From contig JACKBU010000024.1 in the NCBI GenBank assembly GCA_020634395.1, forward strand, positions 21,937 through 85,936: a stretch of 64,000 bases of DNA. The letters run 5' to 3'. Position numbers and translations under genes: made by a program. Under the pieces are notes generated by a model that saw only the letters and a program-made list of their open reading frames with translations, ran no database searches and was not told the DNA's origin. This stretch comes from Ardenticatenaceae bacterium (GTDB taxonomy: Bacteria; Chloroflexota; Anaerolineae; Promineifilales; Promineifilaceae). Positions 54,046 through 63,753 of the stretch are shown here, piece after piece (the first letter of the stretch is position 1; every line of letters begins with the position of its first letter).

Positions 54046-56554
54046 CTCCTGGCATGACTTTCTGATTTCACATGCTGACGATGACTTACTGATGGTTGCT
54101 CAACAGCAACGACTCAAGTATCAAACCGCATCTATCAACCTGCATTGGTTGGATCGTGTCTGTTTGTTGCTGGCGCGACATGCTTATCAATCGAGAAAGT
54201 CGCTGGCTCTCTCTTATCCTGTCCCTGTTTGTAACCTGCCAGCCCTCATTGCTACCCAACTAGTTTTGTATAACTTCATACAAATTCAAACTTCTCAGAG
54301 AAATGAAGCCCGCAGGCAATCGGTCATGTTGATAAGTCCCCGAACTGAAGTGCGTGAACATTACCTCGGCCTGAAAATATCCCGCCAGCCGATAGCCACA
54401 GCTTTACCGATAGCTCGTTTGCGTGCCCAAGGAGACCCCGCCATTATCCCTGTACCCGGTGAAGTATGTACCCAGCAACCCAGTCTTTACCATTTGTCAC
54501 GTCCTCACTTACTGGATGCCCCATGGCCAACAAGATTAGGAGCCATTATCGTTGATTATTCAGGTGGCACGTTTAGTGATTATGCACTTCGAATTCAAGA
54601 ACTTGCAACGCAAAGGGGAGTGCCTTCTGTTATTCATATTACTACAGATCCGTTTGCACCTTTTTTGGAAACGCTTGGTTGCCAGAATGTACTTACCTGG
54701 ATATGGGATCATAAAGGTCTGGCGATGGGATTTGGTTCCCAACTGGTGTCTGGACAGGCAGATGCAAGGCATCCATTTGAAGTAGGAAATACCCAGTTCA
54801 ACAATATCGCACATGGGATAGAACATAAATTATTAATTTGCCACCATCCTGTTTTCGAATCGGCAGCCAGTCGTTTGTGGGAGGATTTATCTACTGTTCA
54901 ACAGACTTTCAGTGGACGACATGGGATGGGCATTCATCGTGCAATTCGTGCAGCCTATGGCATCTTTTATGCCATGCTGCAAATGCAAGTACCCTTGCCA
55001 GTTTATGAGGAAGAAGCGCGCAATCTGTGGGGTGTTCGTTCTATTCAAAGACGTATTGCTGACCTGGAGGCTTTCGGTTCAGTTCTACGACAGGAGGCAC
55101 CCGATCTGGCAGAAGTTTATTGGCCATCACTCATCCTTGACCTCAAGGAAATGCAATCTGCGCTTCTAGCGGGCAACCCCAAATACGACACATTGGTGCA
55201 ACAAGTGAAGAGTCATCAGGCCTTAAGAAAAAAACTAATGATTGTATGTCCCAATCAGGCATCCAGGCGCATGTTAAATCTCTGTTTACGTGCAAAAGAA
55301 GGTGTTAATCTTGGTGATTTAACAGAAGACTCATCGGATGATTACATCCTGCTCAGAACCTTCAAAGAGCTACACATTCTGGATTCATCTGACACTGTGC
55401 TATTTCCTGGTCAATTAAGTTTTGGGCGCAGACAATACGCCTTAACTGCTGCTGCCCCAGAAATTGGCTATCTGGCCTATAAAGACGAGGCGGAACGCAT
55501 AACTCGTCAGGTGGCCTCCACACACAGAACGCTTAAATACATGACGAGTGATCAAAGAAGGCAAAGAACATGGTCTGCTCTATCCTCTGATCGTTCGCAA
55601 TACAACCTCCCAGAGAACAACAGGTTCGACGATGAAGTCAGCATAGATTTCACTACTGTAGATGGTAAGCGCGTTTCACAACAGGCTGTTAAAGCAACAA
55701 GCCAAGCTACAGATCTTTCTTTATGGACACCATTTGCCACTGTTGAGTATGACGTTGTGCAGGGGCAAGACATTCTGAGTAATGATACGGAAGAAGCCTT
55801 ACGCCCTTCTGAATTTGCTTCCACTAACCGACAAAATGCGCTTGTATCTGCTCTACGGATCGAATTCGTAGACGGCTTTTGCCTAGCGGAGCCAGATAGC
55901 CGTATGACAGTTTTACTTTTGAGTAGCAACAAGACTGATGAACGTCAAGTGCGAGGTCTCAGGCCGGAAGATATAGTGATTTTCGTGGATGGTGACCAAA
56001 AGCGGCAACTCTATGAATCCGTTTTAGAACGTATTCGTCAACATCCGACAATGGGCGTCACTTATATTTTGGCAAGTTACTGGCAGCAGGCTATCCGCGA
56101 AGGGTTTTTCCGATCCAATCTTTCATATGATGAATTTCATCGTCGAATGCAGAAATTGGGTAGCAAAATTGAAACTTCCCAGGCTGTTTACTTTTGGGTG
56201 CAAGGTTGGGTTCTCGGCCCCCGCGATGGTGAAGATATCCGGCGTATCGGTGCAGTGTTACAGGATCAGGTTCTGATTAAGGAGTGGAAAGAAATCAATC
56301 GTGCCGTAAAAAAGGTGCGAGGATTGCACTTATCGTTGGCTCGCAAATTGAATCGGATAATTGTCCAGGCCGGAATTAAAAGTAAAGAATCAGACTTCGC
56401 AGATGAATGCATTGATCAGGAATTGAACCTATATCTGGATGATTTCCGGGACAGCATATCTGTCCATCGGATAATCCATGTGGGTAAGGAGACAGAAACT
56501 GTCCCATATGTGCATACGGGCAGGTTTTTTGAAAAGGGAACAGAGTTAACATGA
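54026..56554 (+). CDS. drmE: DISARM class 2 protein DrmE
   Basis: About 842 residues from ATG 54026, overlapping the glycosylase end by 20 nt; GTG 53993 would overlap by 53. I recognise it by length, order and class 2 context rather than by a diagnostic motif. It has no membrane helix and no clear enzyme signature. A segment IVPQLSFGRRQYALTAAAPEIGYLAY-like region suggests an ATPase-related fold in part, but no Walker A is visible. The stop overlaps the drmA start (ATGA). DrmE is required for class 2 DISARM defence; its biochemistry is open. Confidence 0.72.
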   Translation: MLNKTTNSWHDFLISHADDDLLMVAQQQRLKYQTASINLHWLDRVCLLLARHAYQSRKSLALSYPVPVCNLPALIATQLVLYNFIQIQTSQRNEARRQSVMLISPRTEVREHYLGLKISRQPIATALPIARLRAQGDPAIIPVPGEVCTQQPSLYHLSRPHLLDAPWPTRLGAIIVDYSGGTFSDYALRIQELATQRGVPSVIHITTDPFAPFLETLGCQNVLTWIWDHKGLAMGFGSQLVSGQADARHPFEVGNTQFNNIAHGIEHKLLICHHPVFESAASRLWEDLSTVQQTFSGRHGMGIHRAIRAAYGIFYAMLQMQVPLPVYEEEARNLWGVRSIQRRIADLEAFGSVLRQEAPDLAEVYWPSLILDLKEMQSALLAGNPKYDTLVQQVKSHQALRKKLMIVCPNQASRRMLNLCLRAKEGVNLGDLTEDSSDDYILLRTFKELHILDSSDTVLFPGQLSFGRRQYALTAAAPEIGYLAYKDEAERITRQVASTHRTLKYMTSDQRRQRTWSALSSDRSQYNLPENNRFDDEVSIDFTTVDGKRVSQQAVKATSQATDLSLWTPFATVEYDVVQGQDILSNDTEEALRPSEFASTNRQNALVSALRIEFVDGFCLAEPDSRMTVLLLSSNKTDERQVRGLRPEDIVIFVDGDQKRQLYESVLERIRQHPTMGVTYILASYWQQAIREGFFRSNLSYDEFHRRMQKLGSKIETSQAVYFWVQGWVLGPRDGEDIRRIGAVLQDQVLIKEWKEINRAVKKVRGLHLSLARKLNRIIVQAGIKSKESDFADECIDQELNLYLDDFRDSISVHRIIHVGKETETVPYVHTGRFFEKGTELT

Positions 56555-58200
56555 TAGAACCAAAACGACAGGATGAAATCAAACTGGCTGAATACCTTAT
56601 ACAGCGCACTTTAGATCAGCTTGCAGGTCGCAGTGAGACAATTTGCAAAGGTGACCGACCAAGGAACAAATATTTTGTTGGGTCTCTGGCTAACCGCCCT
56701 GATCAGGATGAGGATGCGGTCGATACTCCCGATAACGATCTCTTTTCTCGCCTCGCCCCCTCGGCCATGGGGGTGAATGTTTTGATTCAGCCAGGAACTA
56801 CCACCAACGCCAGCTTGAACATTAAGCCTGAATTTACTGTTTACTATCGGATTTTTCCCGATTTGATACAGCAACGTCAGGTATCAGGTTATCAAACACC
56901 AGTACCAGGAGCGACGCAAAATCAGGTAGAGAATCAGGGCACGAGTGACTGGGCGTTAGCTTATTGCAGGGTGTCCGTGAAGATTGACCCTGTGACAATA
57001 TCCTTTCCAGGGCAGATTCCAGGTCTTGTTTCTGTAGATTGCACGACCGTGCAACAGGCCATCGATCAGGCTCTGCTACAGGTACAACAACAGGCCAGTG
57101 TCGATCCGCTTTGCTTTTGTGAGACTAAAGGAAGACGACCGGTTCCCGATACCGCTCTGGTAGATGATGTAACTTATAATGCGTTTGTCCAACAAATGGC
57201 CGCTGCCAACCCGAAAGTTATTCCTCAATGGACAATAAGACTTCAAGTTCAGGCCCGGCCCGCTGGCAACGGCCGTTTGCGTCTATCCATCCTGCTACAG
57301 AACACCGCTCCTAACGATAGCAAAGAGAACAACAATACCGACCACTACCTGTTTGACGTTCGCCTTCAGGTTGAAGGAGTTAATGCCACCATACAACCCT
57401 TTGTATTTGACCTGCTCCCTGAAGACTACCGCTACAACAGGGAACTTTGGGGATTGGGTCGCAACTGTGGGGTGCAAAAACTGGATGAGCAAAATGCTGT
57501 AGTGACGGTCGACGCGCCTGTCTATCGCCAACCTGTTTACACAACCCGTGATGCCGTTGAACCTAACCTGCCCAAAGCCAGATTTACCGACTTAGCACAA
57601 GACCCGGTTGCCACACTTAACGCGATTGCTGGAGCCATGGATAGCTACCGGGCCAATTGGCAGCAACTGCAAAATCAGCGTCGCAACGACCCTGATTGGA
57701 CACCAGAGATCCTCGATCAAGCGCAGCAAGACCTGGAAAATTTTGTTGAAGAAATCGGCCGTTTCCGCCGAGGCATTTGGGTACTGGAACAATATCCCGT
57801 TTTGCGTCACGCCTTTCAATTGATGAATCAAACCTTTGTCCAGGGCAGTAAACATCCTTCCTGGCGACTTTTCCAAATTGTCTACATTGTCACCCAGCTT
57901 CCCGCTATTGCTGCGCGCGAATATGATGACCCAGACGGCCGTGCCGATTGGGACTTTGTGGACGTTCTCTGGTTCCCCACGGGTGGCGGTAAAACAGAAG
58001 CGTATTTCGGTCTCATCGTCTGCACCGCTTTCTTTGACCGGTTACGGGGCAAAAATGCGGGTGTAACTGCCTGGATGCGTTTTCCTTTACGTTTGCTTTC
58101 CTTACAACAGTTACAACGTCTAGCCGATATTCTAGGCGCGGCCGAATTGCTCCGCAGGCAAAGCATCCCCCATCAACGGGCCGGACAACGATCCCTTTAG
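56551..58200 (+). CDS. drmA: DrmA helicase, N-terminal fragment (frameshifted)
   Basis: 549 residues ending at a TAG soon after Walker A. The N-terminal 460 residues are the DISARM-specific domain; Walker A is PTGGGKTEAYFG with Lys481. About 40 bases before the stop the sequence has a run of five C (58167-58171). Deleting one C joins LLRRQSIP in frame to INGPDNDPFSVAYLVG, the natural continuation. DrmA translocates or loads on phage DNA with DrmB, which requires the whole helicase, so this fragment alone would lack motifs II-VI. Confidence 0.82.
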   Translation: MIEPKRQDEIKLAEYLIQRTLDQLAGRSETICKGDRPRNKYFVGSLANRPDQDEDAVDTPDNDLFSRLAPSAMGVNVLIQPGTTTNASLNIKPEFTVYYRIFPDLIQQRQVSGYQTPVPGATQNQVENQGTSDWALAYCRVSVKIDPVTISFPGQIPGLVSVDCTTVQQAIDQALLQVQQQASVDPLCFCETKGRRPVPDTALVDDVTYNAFVQQMAAANPKVIPQWTIRLQVQARPAGNGRLRLSILLQNTAPNDSKENNNTDHYLFDVRLQVEGVNATIQPFVFDLLPEDYRYNRELWGLGRNCGVQKLDEQNAVVTVDAPVYRQPVYTTRDAVEPNLPKARFTDLAQDPVATLNAIAGAMDSYRANWQQLQNQRRNDPDWTPEILDQAQQDLENFVEEIGRFRRGIWVLEQYPVLRHAFQLMNQTFVQGSKHPSWRLFQIVYIVTQLPAIAAREYDDPDGRADWDFVDVLWFPTGGGKTEAYFGLIVCTAFFDRLRGKNAGVTAWMRFPLRLLSLQQLQRLADILGAAELLRRQSIPHQRAGQRSL

Positions 58201-58201
58201 C

Positions 58202-59809
58202 GTGGCCTACTTGGTGGGTTCTGGCAACACCCCTAATCGGTTGACTCAATATGGTGGAGGCGGCTGGCTGGATCGGCTCAAAAGCAGGCTGGGCTTGTTA
58301 CCGCGTTTCTTGACCATTCCCAACTGCCCATTCTGTGGTCAACCGTCAGTTGAGATGGCCTTAGATGAACAAACAACTCGTCTTATACATCGCTGCACCA
58401 ATCAACATTGTCCCGAAGCTGCCAACGGTGGCATTCTGCCTATTTACATCGTGGATAATGAGATTTACCGTTATTTGCCTACTGTTATTGCCGGAACCAT
58501 TGATAAGGTAACGGCCAGTTGGCTACGAACGGAAATTCAGCCACCTTTACGGAGCCGTCACTCACCGCTGCCCCCGGCACGGCTACCTGAGTCTGAACAG
58601 AATGCACTGAAAAATATGGCTGTGATGTTAAAGCCAAATACCTTCATACCTGTTACCCTCAAAGACCCATCTCCAACTTTGCAAATTCAAGATGAGTTGC
58701 ACTTGTTGCGTGAGGAATTAGGTGCTTTTGACGGCCACTACGAAACCTTCATGGACACCTACCAAGTTAAACAGCAACAGGTTCGCACAAAAATAATTGC
58801 GGCCACTGCTACCATCGAGGAGTATGAAAATCAGGTGCGCCATCTGTATGATCGTCAGGCTCGCCGCTTTCCCGTTCCTGGTCCTGAACTAGGTGAATCC
58901 TTCTATGCCACGACTCTGACTGATGACACCCGCCGCCTTTTTGTGGGCATCATGCCCCATAACTATACCCACATCAATGCCGTCATCCGTCTGGCTGAAT
59001 TATTCCATCGAGAAGTGGAAGACCTGCGCCGCGACCCATCTGGAGCAATTCCTCGTCTGGGTTTGACGGCCGTTTCCACACCTGATGAATTTCTGGCAAT
59101 GCTTTCCTATTACGAAGTATTTGTTACCTATCTGCTATCAAAAAGGGAGGGCGACCGGCTCAATCAGAGTATTGAGGGGCAGTTGAATCAAGAATTAACC
59201 GATAATGGCTATTCTGACTTGGTCAACAAATCTATCATTGGCGAAACGCCATTTTCCGAAGTTAGAAGCATTCTGGATGAACTGGAAAGCCCGACTCCAG
59301 ATTTCAGCAGCCGTTTACGTTCGGTGACAGCCACCAGCACTATTTCTCATGGTGTGGACGTGGAACGCATCAACTATATGTGCTTCTTTGGTATGCCGCG
59401 CCAGACAGCTGAATACATCCAGACTTCCAGCCGTGCCGGCCGTGACCACCCCGGTATCGTTTTACTTTGTTTTAATCCGGCCCGCGAGCGTGATCAGAGC
59501 CACTACCATTATTTTGCCAAGTACCACGAATATCTGGATCGACTGGTAGAGCCGGTGCCTATCAATCGCTGGAGCAAGTTTAGCATCAGGCGCACCTTGC
59601 CCGGTCTGTTCATGGCCATGCTGCTCAATGACTACAACCTGACTATGGGGGGAAGCGGGTACGAATCACTCTATTTCGGCCGCAAAGCCCGTCAGTTGAT
59701 AGAAAGCCAGCAGATTCAACCGGACGAGGTTGCCAGTTATTTACAAAAAGCCTACCGTACCGGCCAATACGATGCCGGGCAAGAATTCGATCAGGTAATA
59801 ACTGAGTAA
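58202..59809 (+). CDS. drmA: DrmA helicase, C-terminal fragment (frameshifted)
   Basis: 535 residues in the +1 frame, open from about 58145 on the evidence of homologous sequence. The helicase parts missing from the first fragment are here: DELHLLREELG (motif II-like, DELH), TATIEEY (motif III), and TSSRAGRDHPGIVLLC (motif VI). A four-Cys zinc knuckle (CPFCGQPS, CTNQHCPE) lies near the N-terminus. It stops at TAA 59809. Reading in the next frame from 59802 continues with another 58 residues of natural-looking DrmA sequence. There is no RBS before 58202, so independent translation is doubtful. Confidence 0.82.
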   Translation: MAYLVGSGNTPNRLTQYGGGGWLDRLKSRLGLLPRFLTIPNCPFCGQPSVEMALDEQTTRLIHRCTNQHCPEAANGGILPIYIVDNEIYRYLPTVIAGTIDKVTASWLRTEIQPPLRSRHSPLPPARLPESEQNALKNMAVMLKPNTFIPVTLKDPSPTLQIQDELHLLREELGAFDGHYETFMDTYQVKQQQVRTKIIAATATIEEYENQVRHLYDRQARRFPVPGPELGESFYATTLTDDTRRLFVGIMPHNYTHINAVIRLAELFHREVEDLRRDPSGAIPRLGLTAVSTPDEFLAMLSYYEVFVTYLLSKREGDRLNQSIEGQLNQELTDNGYSDLVNKSIIGETPFSEVRSILDELESPTPDFSSRLRSVTATSTISHGVDVERINYMCFFGMPRQTAEYIQTSSRAGRDHPGIVLLCFNPARERDQSHYHYFAKYHEYLDRLVEPVPINRWSKFSIRRTLPGLFMAMLLNDYNLTMGGSGYESLYFGRKARQLIESQQIQPDEVASYLQKAYRTGQYDAGQEFDQVITE

Positions 59810-59981
59810 AGCCAACGAATACATTGACATGCTGCGGAACCCCCGCGAAAACTTTACTTCCAGTAATCTGACTGATCAGCCAATGCAAAGCCTGCGCGAT
59901 ATTGATGAACAACTGGAAATCTCTTTGAATCGGGATTCCTGGAAACTCTGGAGCAATATAACAAAGGGGCGAGGATCATGA
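59802..59981 (+). pseudogene. drmA: DrmA C-terminal tail in a third frame
   Basis: Reads LSKANEYIDMLRNPRENF and on to a TGA at 59979-59981, which overlaps the drmB ATG (ATGA). It follows the second single-base frameshift in drmA. Joined with the other two fragments it gives a DrmA of about 1140 residues, normal for the family. Confidence 0.7.
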
Positions 59982-60517
59982 GACGCGGTAAAACACAAGT
60001 CCTGTTTAATTTCCTGCCAGACAAGACTTTCGACCATGAAAGCGGTCAGGCCATCCTTCGGGTAACTCGTTTTGAAATTGAGGAAGAGAAAAAGCTCAAC
60101 AAGCGGTATGTACTGGCAAAAGTTGCCTGGCTGCTCAATCAGTGGCGGACAATAGGAGAAGACCGCTTGAGAGGGTTCCCCGACCCCTATTCTCAGTCTG
60201 ATCGTTATGTATTGGGGTCGCCAACGGCCGTCGAATCAGAAATTTTTCCACTTCTTTTTCAATGTGACAACTGGCAGTGTCGGCGTGTTTATTCCTATCA
60301 GAGCATCGAACAGGCAGTCCGTTTTAACCGGGACATGCGCTGTCGCCATTGTAATTCCACGTTAACTCAGTTACATCATGTCTTAATTCACAACTGCGGT
60401 CATATTCGCCCATTCATCATACCAGGTTGCCCGACACATGGGTATGACCATATGCCGATTAGATACGGGCGGCAGCCAGAAATACACCCATTTCCGCTGG
60501 CGCTGTCGGCAGTGTAG
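59978..60517 (+). CDS. drmB: DrmB, N-terminal fragment (frameshifted)
   Basis: 179 residues from ATG 59978, overlapping the DrmA stop. The sequence has paired Cys motifs (CDNWQCRRVY, CRHCNSTL, HNCGHIRPF) typical of the N-terminal zinc part of DrmB. After GYDHM the frame slips: removing one C from ATGCCG at about 60453 would continue in RLDTGGSQKYTHFRWRC. The last 25 residues of this ORF are therefore out of frame. Confidence 0.8.
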   Translation: MRRGKTQVLFNFLPDKTFDHESGQAILRVTRFEIEEEKKLNKRYVLAKVAWLLNQWRTIGEDRLRGFPDPYSQSDRYVLGSPTAVESEIFPLLFQCDNWQCRRVYSYQSIEQAVRFNRDMRCRHCNSTLTQLHHVLIHNCGHIRPFIIPGCPTHGYDHMPIRYGRQPEIHPFPLALSAV

Positions 60518-61856
60518 TTTTAGCCAACCGATTGTTTACGGCCGTTGCGATGATTGCAATCTCCCTGACCGCACGATGCGCCCCATTGTTCATCGCGCCA
60601 CATCTGCCTATTACCCTCAGTATCGCACCCTCATCAACCTGCCCGGCCGCGACCTGGATCGAATTCTCGACGACCCAGATCGTCACTGGCTGGCCATCGC
60701 CGCTTACCTGCGTCTATTTAACCATGGAACAGAAAACAGGCTGGTAGACTTGGTCGCCAATCCACAAGGCCAGACGGCTGATCAGGAAAGCATTGCTACT
60801 CTGGAACGGTTTGTCGAACAGGCTCCCCCGGCAATGAAGGCAACCTTGCAAGCCCAACTGGATAGTTTACGCCAGGGGCTTTCGGGGCTGGGAGGCAGTC
60901 GCCGCGACCAGTTAATTAATCGGGCGAAATCTCTGGTCTCGCTCCCTGATGATATTCTGGAAGAAGCGGGTCAGGAACTACTTGAATTTGTTCGCCCTGA
61001 TGAAACACTGAGCATTACAACTCTGAGCGGCCTACAACAAAAAGCGCGGCAAGAATTCCCTGGCCGGGTTCCTCTTTACACAGTGGCTTATCCCAACGCT
61101 CTGCGTGAAACCGGTCTGGCAGATGTTCGGTTGATTGGCGATTTTCCGGTCACAACTGTTGTGGTTGGCTACACACGTAATGAAAGAGAAGCGGCCAATA
61201 CGATTATCCGTTCCTTCCCCCGTTTGAAGCAAAATGACCCACGTATTCCGCTTTTTGTAGACACCACCGAAACAGAAGCCCTGATGTTTCGACTTGACCC
61301 GGTGCGTGTCATCCGCTGGCTGAACTTGAACGGCCTGGTGAATGGACAATTGTCTGACCTGAATGATGAAGCGGCCGTTCGCGCCTGGATTCTCAATCGA
61401 ATGCGTAACATTAACCCCTTTGAGGAAATTCCTGAGAGTGAGCCTGTCACCCGTGCTGTTTATGGCCTGGTTCATTCCTTCAGCCACATGGTATTACGTC
61501 AGGCCGTCATCCAAAGCGGCTTTGACCGCACCAGTTTAAGCGAATACCTCTTCCCCCACGCCCTGTCTTTTGTTTTGTACAGCAATAATCGTTCCAAATT
61601 CACCATTGGCGGTCTGTACACGCTCTTTGAGCAGACGTTGGATGAACATTTACGCGCTGTGGTGGATAAAGGGGAAGCCTGTGTTTACGATCCAGTTTGC
61701 ATGGAAGAAACTGGAGCCTGTCACGCCTGTATGCACATTTCAGAAATGAGCTGTGAGCATTTCAATCGCAATTTGAGCCGCAAATATTTATTTGGACGGA
61801 TAGAACCTGATGGCAATGAATTCATCGGCTACTGGGACAACCAGCGCTTTGTTTGA
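60438..61856 (+). CDS. drmB: DrmB, C-terminal fragment with DUF1998 domain (frameshifted)
   Basis: 472 residues in the next frame; genuine DrmB sequence begins at about RLDTGGSQKY. The DUF1998 domain fills the C-terminal third: HSFSHMVLRQAVIQ, SLSEYLFPHALSFVLYS and a Cys cluster VCMEETGACHACMHISEMSC near 425-445. DrmB works with DrmA; together with the first fragment it would be about 630 residues, the normal length. No RBS is seen for an internal start. Whether the break is real, recoded or an assembly error is open. Confidence 0.82.
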   Translation: MGMTICRLDTGGSQKYTHFRWRCRQCSFSQPIVYGRCDDCNLPDRTMRPIVHRATSAYYPQYRTLINLPGRDLDRILDDPDRHWLAIAAYLRLFNHGTENRLVDLVANPQGQTADQESIATLERFVEQAPPAMKATLQAQLDSLRQGLSGLGGSRRDQLINRAKSLVSLPDDILEEAGQELLEFVRPDETLSITTLSGLQQKARQEFPGRVPLYTVAYPNALRETGLADVRLIGDFPVTTVVVGYTRNEREAANTIIRSFPRLKQNDPRIPLFVDTTETEALMFRLDPVRVIRWLNLNGLVNGQLSDLNDEAAVRAWILNRMRNINPFEEIPESEPVTRAVYGLVHSFSHMVLRQAVIQSGFDRTSLSEYLFPHALSFVLYSNNRSKFTIGGLYTLFEQTLDEHLRAVVDKGEACVYDPVCMEETGACHACMHISEMSCEHFNRNLSRKYLFGRIEPDGNEFIGYWDNQRFV

Positions 61857-62733
61857 AGTGGCCTGGCAAATTGCCCGCCTGCCAGATATTGACGCCACTG
61901 CTTTGACGTTACTGGAAGGAGCATTGCTGCTTCTTCACGGCCGTAGTGAGTTGGTTTCTCTTCACTCGACTCAACCAATGGTTGAAAACCGTCTGACAAT
62001 CGAATGCATAGAAGCCATCTTTCTTACTCTTGCTGGCGCAGGCATCTTAACGCGCCAACGCCGAGACCGCCGCGGAGCCGTTTATGATCAATATCAGATT
62101 GATCCGGATCGGCTACACCAAGTTTTACGCGATGCAGCTTTGCTCAAGCAAGCGTTTGACCAGATTCAGGAAGAAACGACGCCACACAAACAGGCTCAAT
62201 TGATTGCCACCCTCCCCGATAATCTGCCCTTATCACCCGATGTGAAACAGCATATCCCTTCACTAGCAGCCACTCTACACCGGCTTATCACCACGGCCAG
62301 TCGGGATATCATCATCCTCAATCCCTTCTTTGAACAAGAAGGATTCAACCGCCTGGCTTCGGCATTATTGGCAGCAGCAGGGCGGGGCGTAGTTGTCACC
62401 ATCATTACTCGTCAGCTTTCGGATGTAACGACCGTTAACTACCGTGTCATGAAGCAACTATGGGAACAAAGCCAGCAGGAAGAGATATCAGACCAGTTCA
62501 GCTTTTACGAATATCAGCAGGTCGAGGAGGGCCGTATGCTTTTGACTTCTCATGCGAAAGTGATGCTCGTAGACGGTCGGATCGCCTATATTGGCTCTGC
62601 CAATCTGACAGAGTATGGAATGTCCCGTTTTGTTGAAATTGGTATTACGTTATATGAATCACAAGTAGAACATCTAGAAGCTTTGTTAATGGCAGTGGTG
62701 AACGCTTCGCAATGTATAGAAATCGTGCGTTAA
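61810..62733 (+). CDS. drmC: DISARM phospholipase-D-like protein DrmC
   Basis: 307 residues (ATG 61816 is an alternative start), overlapping drmB by 47 nt. One complete HKD motif is visible: HAKVMLVDGRIAYIGSANLT with His248, Lys250 and Asp255. A partial copy lies earlier (DIIILNPFFEQEG). PLD enzymes can be nucleases. DrmC was dispensable for DISARM protection in the original work, as I recall. It ends the DISARM run; the HNH gene follows by 13 nt. Confidence 0.87.
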   Translation: MAMNSSATGTTSALFEVAWQIARLPDIDATALTLLEGALLLLHGRSELVSLHSTQPMVENRLTIECIEAIFLTLAGAGILTRQRRDRRGAVYDQYQIDPDRLHQVLRDAALLKQAFDQIQEETTPHKQAQLIATLPDNLPLSPDVKQHIPSLAATLHRLITTASRDIIILNPFFEQEGFNRLASALLAAAGRGVVVTIITRQLSDVTTVNYRVMKQLWEQSQQEEISDQFSFYEYQQVEEGRMLLTSHAKVMLVDGRIAYIGSANLTEYGMSRFVEIGITLYESQVEHLEALLMAVVNASQCIEIVR

Positions 62734-62746
62734 TTACATCAACGAA

Positions 62747-63730
62747 ATGACGATCACCTTTAGCCGTCACTATTATCTGGAAAAGTTTTCTCGCCTGCAT
62801 ACCGATAAAAACCGTACCCGTTGGACGGCCGTTACCACCCACCGCGCCCCGCACAAACCCCTCCTGCTCCTGGCCGTGCTGGACCTTTTTGCTCAGGGCA
62901 GCCTCACCACCAACCTGATCGAACTGTCGCCGGAACTGGGCGAACTGTTTACCACCTACTGGCACACCGTCCGCCCGCCCAGCCAGCGCGGCATCCTCAC
63001 CTATCCCTTTTATTACCTGCAAAGCGATGGCTTCTGGCACTTACAGCCGCGCCTCGGTCAGGAAGCGGCCCTGGCCGTCTACCGCCCCAACGCCGGTTTG
63101 TCCGCCCTGCACGCCCTGGTCCTGGGCGCACGCCTGGACGATGCCTTGTTCGATCTGCTGCAAACGGCCGACGGCCGTTCCGCCCTGCGCCACGTCCTGG
63201 TCACCACCTACTTTGCCCCGGAGCTGCATGAACCCCTGCTGCGCCAGACGGAAGTCAACGTGGCCGCCTTTGTCTACAGCGAGAGCCTGCTGGCGCACGC
63301 GCGGCGTGAACAGAAACAGGTAAAGGAAACGGCCGTGGCCGAACCGGTGCGCGACCAGGGCTTTCGCCGGGCCATCGTCCAGGCCTACGACCACCGCTGC
63401 GCCATCTGCGGTGTACGCATCCTGACGGCCGATGGGCATACGGCCGTGGCCGCTGCCCACATCATCCCCTGGAGCGAAAGCCACAACGACGACCCGCGCA
63501 ACGGCCTGGCCCTGTGCCACCTCTGTCATTGGACCTTCGACGAAGGTCTGCTGAGCCTGAGCGACAGCTACCTGGTCAACGTCTCGCCGCAGCTGCCCGC
63601 CGCCGCCAACCTGCCCGGCCATCTGCTGACGTGTAACGGCCGTCAACTCCTCGGCCCGGCCGAGGCAAGTTTGTGGCCGTTCCTGGATTCGGTGCGCTGG
63701 CACCGCCGCCACAGGTTCCGCGCCCGCTGA
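62747..63730 (+). CDS. HNH endonuclease, probable phosphorothioate-dependent (SBD-HNH) type
   Basis: 327 residues. The C-terminal HNH domain has CAICGVRI, HIIPWSESHNDDPRNGLALCHLCHWTFDEG, giving the His-Asn-His metal site and a two-Cys-pair knuckle. The N-terminal 150 residues (RAPHKPLLLLAVLDLF, FYYLQSDGFWHL) look like the sulphur-binding domain of ScoMcrA/SprMcrA type IV enzymes, which cut phosphorothioate DNA. This gene has high GC and several ACGGCCGT sites, unlike drmMII-drmE, so it has probably resided longer in the genome. The nuclease is confident; target specificity is inference. Confidence 0.8.
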   Translation: MTITFSRHYYLEKFSRLHTDKNRTRWTAVTTHRAPHKPLLLLAVLDLFAQGSLTTNLIELSPELGELFTTYWHTVRPPSQRGILTYPFYYLQSDGFWHLQPRLGQEAALAVYRPNAGLSALHALVLGARLDDALFDLLQTADGRSALRHVLVTTYFAPELHEPLLRQTEVNVAAFVYSESLLAHARREQKQVKETAVAEPVRDQGFRRAIVQAYDHRCAICGVRILTADGHTAVAAAHIIPWSESHNDDPRNGLALCHLCHWTFDEGLLSLSDSYLVNVSPQLPAAANLPGHLLTCNGRQLLGPAEASLWPFLDSVRWHRRHRFRAR

Positions 63731-63753
63731 AGGAAAGGCCAATCCTGCCCTCC

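Noticed and set aside
56551..59981. Programmed +1 frameshifting in drmA
   Set aside because: The CCC-C site could slip, but two further shifts of the same sign at unlike sequences in drmA and drmB make decay or sequencing error more economical.
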